Origin: Siphonodentalium dalli
Lineage: Eukaryota > Mollusca > Scaphopoda > Gadilida > Siphonodentaliidae
NCBI GenBank assembly: GCA_032622095.1
Contig: CP136066.1
Span: 3,497,784-3,561,783 of the forward strand
Length of the DNA: 64,000 bases
Direction of reading: 5' to 3'
This document shows positions 62,356 through 64,000 of this stretch, one piece after another. The translations under genes and the position numbers were made by a program. Position 1 is the stretch's first letter. Every line of letters begins with the position of its first letter. The notes below the pieces were generated by a model, which had not been told where the DNA came from, made no database searches, and worked only from the letters and a program-made list of their open reading frames with translations.

Positions 62356-63354
62356 TTAACCCTTTACCCAACAAACCGGCCAATAACGCCCAAATAAAGC
62401 TTCAACAGCCTAAAATATCTTCGGTCTGTCTCAATAACACCATACAAATATGGATATCATTGGAACCGGTTCATTGACCACATTGTGATGGTTACAGTTA
62501 TGCCCTGTGCCATTGCATTCTCTTATATGTGCGAGTCGACCATAGGTCGCCTCGCATATATGGAATACACACGCATATATGGAATGCACACGCAAGTGGA
62601 CGCATAGAGTTTCTATGGATCCTTTGCTCGAAACTGCTCATCTAGTGCACGGCGACCCTCTATCTACATGGGGCATATGGGTATTACTGAGCAAGTACCC
62701 ACAGTATGCGACTGAACTAAGACACTTGGCTCGACTTCTCAACAAGACGTCTTACCTAAACCACATGATGTGTCACGCGTGTGGCAGATTATATGACAAT
62801 GAAATACATCATGCCTTATGTTTGTGCTGCGGTGAACTAGTTACCGAATTCAGAGATTCCTTCCTTGACCTTGTGATCACGCGGTATGGCATTGTAACTT
62901 TCTTTAGTATAGATTCACTACACCACGGGAACCTGATAGCAACTGTTCTTGGAAATTATAACATAGTCAACCATGGACTCTCAGACGAAATCTTCGACGG
63001 TTTTATAATAGACTCGGCTCATTTCTTGTGGAAGGCTTGCACAGTAATCCGCGGTGAAACCTGACACAGTATCGGAGCCGCAACTTTTATTCTTATTTTA
63101 AATGAAATAACTCAATCCACACGCGTGTGAGCTCGTGTGTGAATTTATAGGACGTTCATACTATAGACTTTCCATAGATTTCTTCTTTTTCAATTTTTTT
63201 TTTATCTCCATTTCTTATTATTTTATTGACCACATCTGTACACAAATTGTCCATATGTTATATAAATACGCATTGTAATTTAGACTCTCACAAAGGGAGG
63301 TTAGAATAAACTACTACTATTGGCATAGGGCCGTTCTGTTGGGTAAAGGGTTAA
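62356..63354. mobile_element. Family A piggyBac-like element with LINE-derived interior
   Basis: TTAA plus CCCTTTACCCAACA at the left and TGTTGGGTAAAGGG plus TTAA at the right. The left part matches other family A copies up to the middle of the first palindrome (about 62562). Then comes about 760 bp of unrelated sequence with a 161-codon ORF, and the family A end resumes at TTGGCATAGGG (63320). The second hairpin is missing. Confidence 0.85.
62579..63064 (+). pseudogene. LINE-like reverse-transcriptase C-terminal ORF (5'-truncated)
   Basis: A 161-residue frame without internal stops. Around residues 60-80 it has CHACGRLYDNEIHHALCLCC, fitting the Cys/His knuckle seen after the thumb region of many animal LINE reverse transcriptases. 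Upstream residues (ATELRHLARLLNKTSYL) and the downstream helix FRDSFLDLVI fit the same region. No YxDD catalytic site is present, so it cannot be a full polymerase. A 3' UTR-like AT-rich stretch follows to about 63320. The lack of disabling changes suggests recent insertion. An uncharacterised host protein fragment is the alternative. Confidence 0.5.
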
Positions 63355-64000
63355 CACATCTCCGTTGTTCGATCAATAATCCTAACATTCATACTAACAT
63401 CGCATGGCAGGTGTTACTGTGATTGAAGATCAATCGCTATCTAATCGTGAGCCCCGATTAATTATATTTCCCCAACTAATCATGTGCGTATTGACTTGTT
63501 TCTTCGTACCAATGTGACGTCACCAGTCGTGAAAAATGCAATGCAAGATGCGGTATCCTATCCACGCTGCTCTGAGCTCTAACGTCACATGTAGAGAATG
63601 TAATGGGCTCGTAATTGTTTAGTATATATCTTTGTCCGTCACAATTAATTTTAAATTGATAACGACCATCTTCATTTGAAAATGGACTGTCAGTTTCTCA
63701 GAATAACACATACATGAATAGTGTAACCGACCCAGGTCTTAAATAAGTCCCTTACATGTTCCATACGTGCTGCCAGTGTTCAGACCGACGTATAGCAAGG
63801 GGACTGAACTCTGCCTTGTAGTTTGAACTTATTGGGCTTCGGTCTCTTACATAGCGTCGCGCATGCGCATACTACACACATCGTGTAAGATGGTGGTTCT
63901 GGGGTCAGGGGAACCAAGATACACAATTTATGGACCGCGCATGTGCGTTTGTTTCACGTTGCCATATAGAATAGCCTTGAGTACACATATACTTATTCAT
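63355..64000. other. Terminal flank without recognised features
   Basis: No gene, array or inverted repeat is recognised in this last stretch. Confidence 0.4.

Overview
This is a eukaryotic (metazoan) window. It holds one large intron-rich gene on the + strand, with eight phase-consistent exons spread over about 54 kb, inside AT-rich DNA full of transposon remnants and minisatellite arrays. GT-AG introns, vertebrate-like ERG channel protein, a tRNA-derived SINE, LINE remnants and TIR elements with TTAA, TAA, 8-bp and 9-bp target duplications point to an invertebrate animal, probably marine. I cannot name the species.

The gene encodes an ether-a-go-go-related (ERG, KCNH2/6/7-type) voltage-gated K+ channel. 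Exons at 5208-5738, 21774-22173, 35106-35305, 48037-48136, 50490-50642, 51745-51941, 54159-54270 and 59288-59424 join in one frame to 609 residues. They cover S1 to S6, the pore, the C-linker and the cyclic-nucleotide-binding homology domain (CNBHD). No N-terminal PAS (eag) domain is seen, so the protein is either a short-N-terminus isoform or lacks exons upstream of the window. The pore differs from hERG at the positions equal to S620 (Thr), S631 (Ala) and Y652 (Ser). This predicts weak C-type inactivation and altered drug block.

Layout: 1-3145 is repeats, including a 25-bp satellite. 3146-5207 is unassigned upstream DNA. Intron 1 (16 kb) holds a 4.6-kb palindrome with an internal minisatellite, a 3.6-kb 18-bp satellite, a 26-bp satellite and several MITEs. 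Intron 2 (13 kb) holds donor-like repeats, piggyBac-like MITEs, a LINE fragment, a 44-bp array, an AT-rich array and two back-to-back Harbinger-like elements, the second ending 25 bp before exon 3. Intron 3 (12.7 kb) holds more MITEs, MULE-like and hAT-like elements and two 32-bp arrays. Intron 5 is largely an array of copies of its own splice donor. Intron 6 starts with a 54-bp in-frame duplication of the exon 6 end and holds a SINE inside a TIR element. Intron 7 holds a further MITE, a minisatellite and palindromes. The 3' flank (59425-64000) holds more MITEs, one containing a LINE-derived ORF.

Two themes stand out. First, splice-donor-proximal sequence has been tandemly duplicated in three introns of the channel gene. 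Second, a double-palindrome module recurs inside at least four different TIR families.
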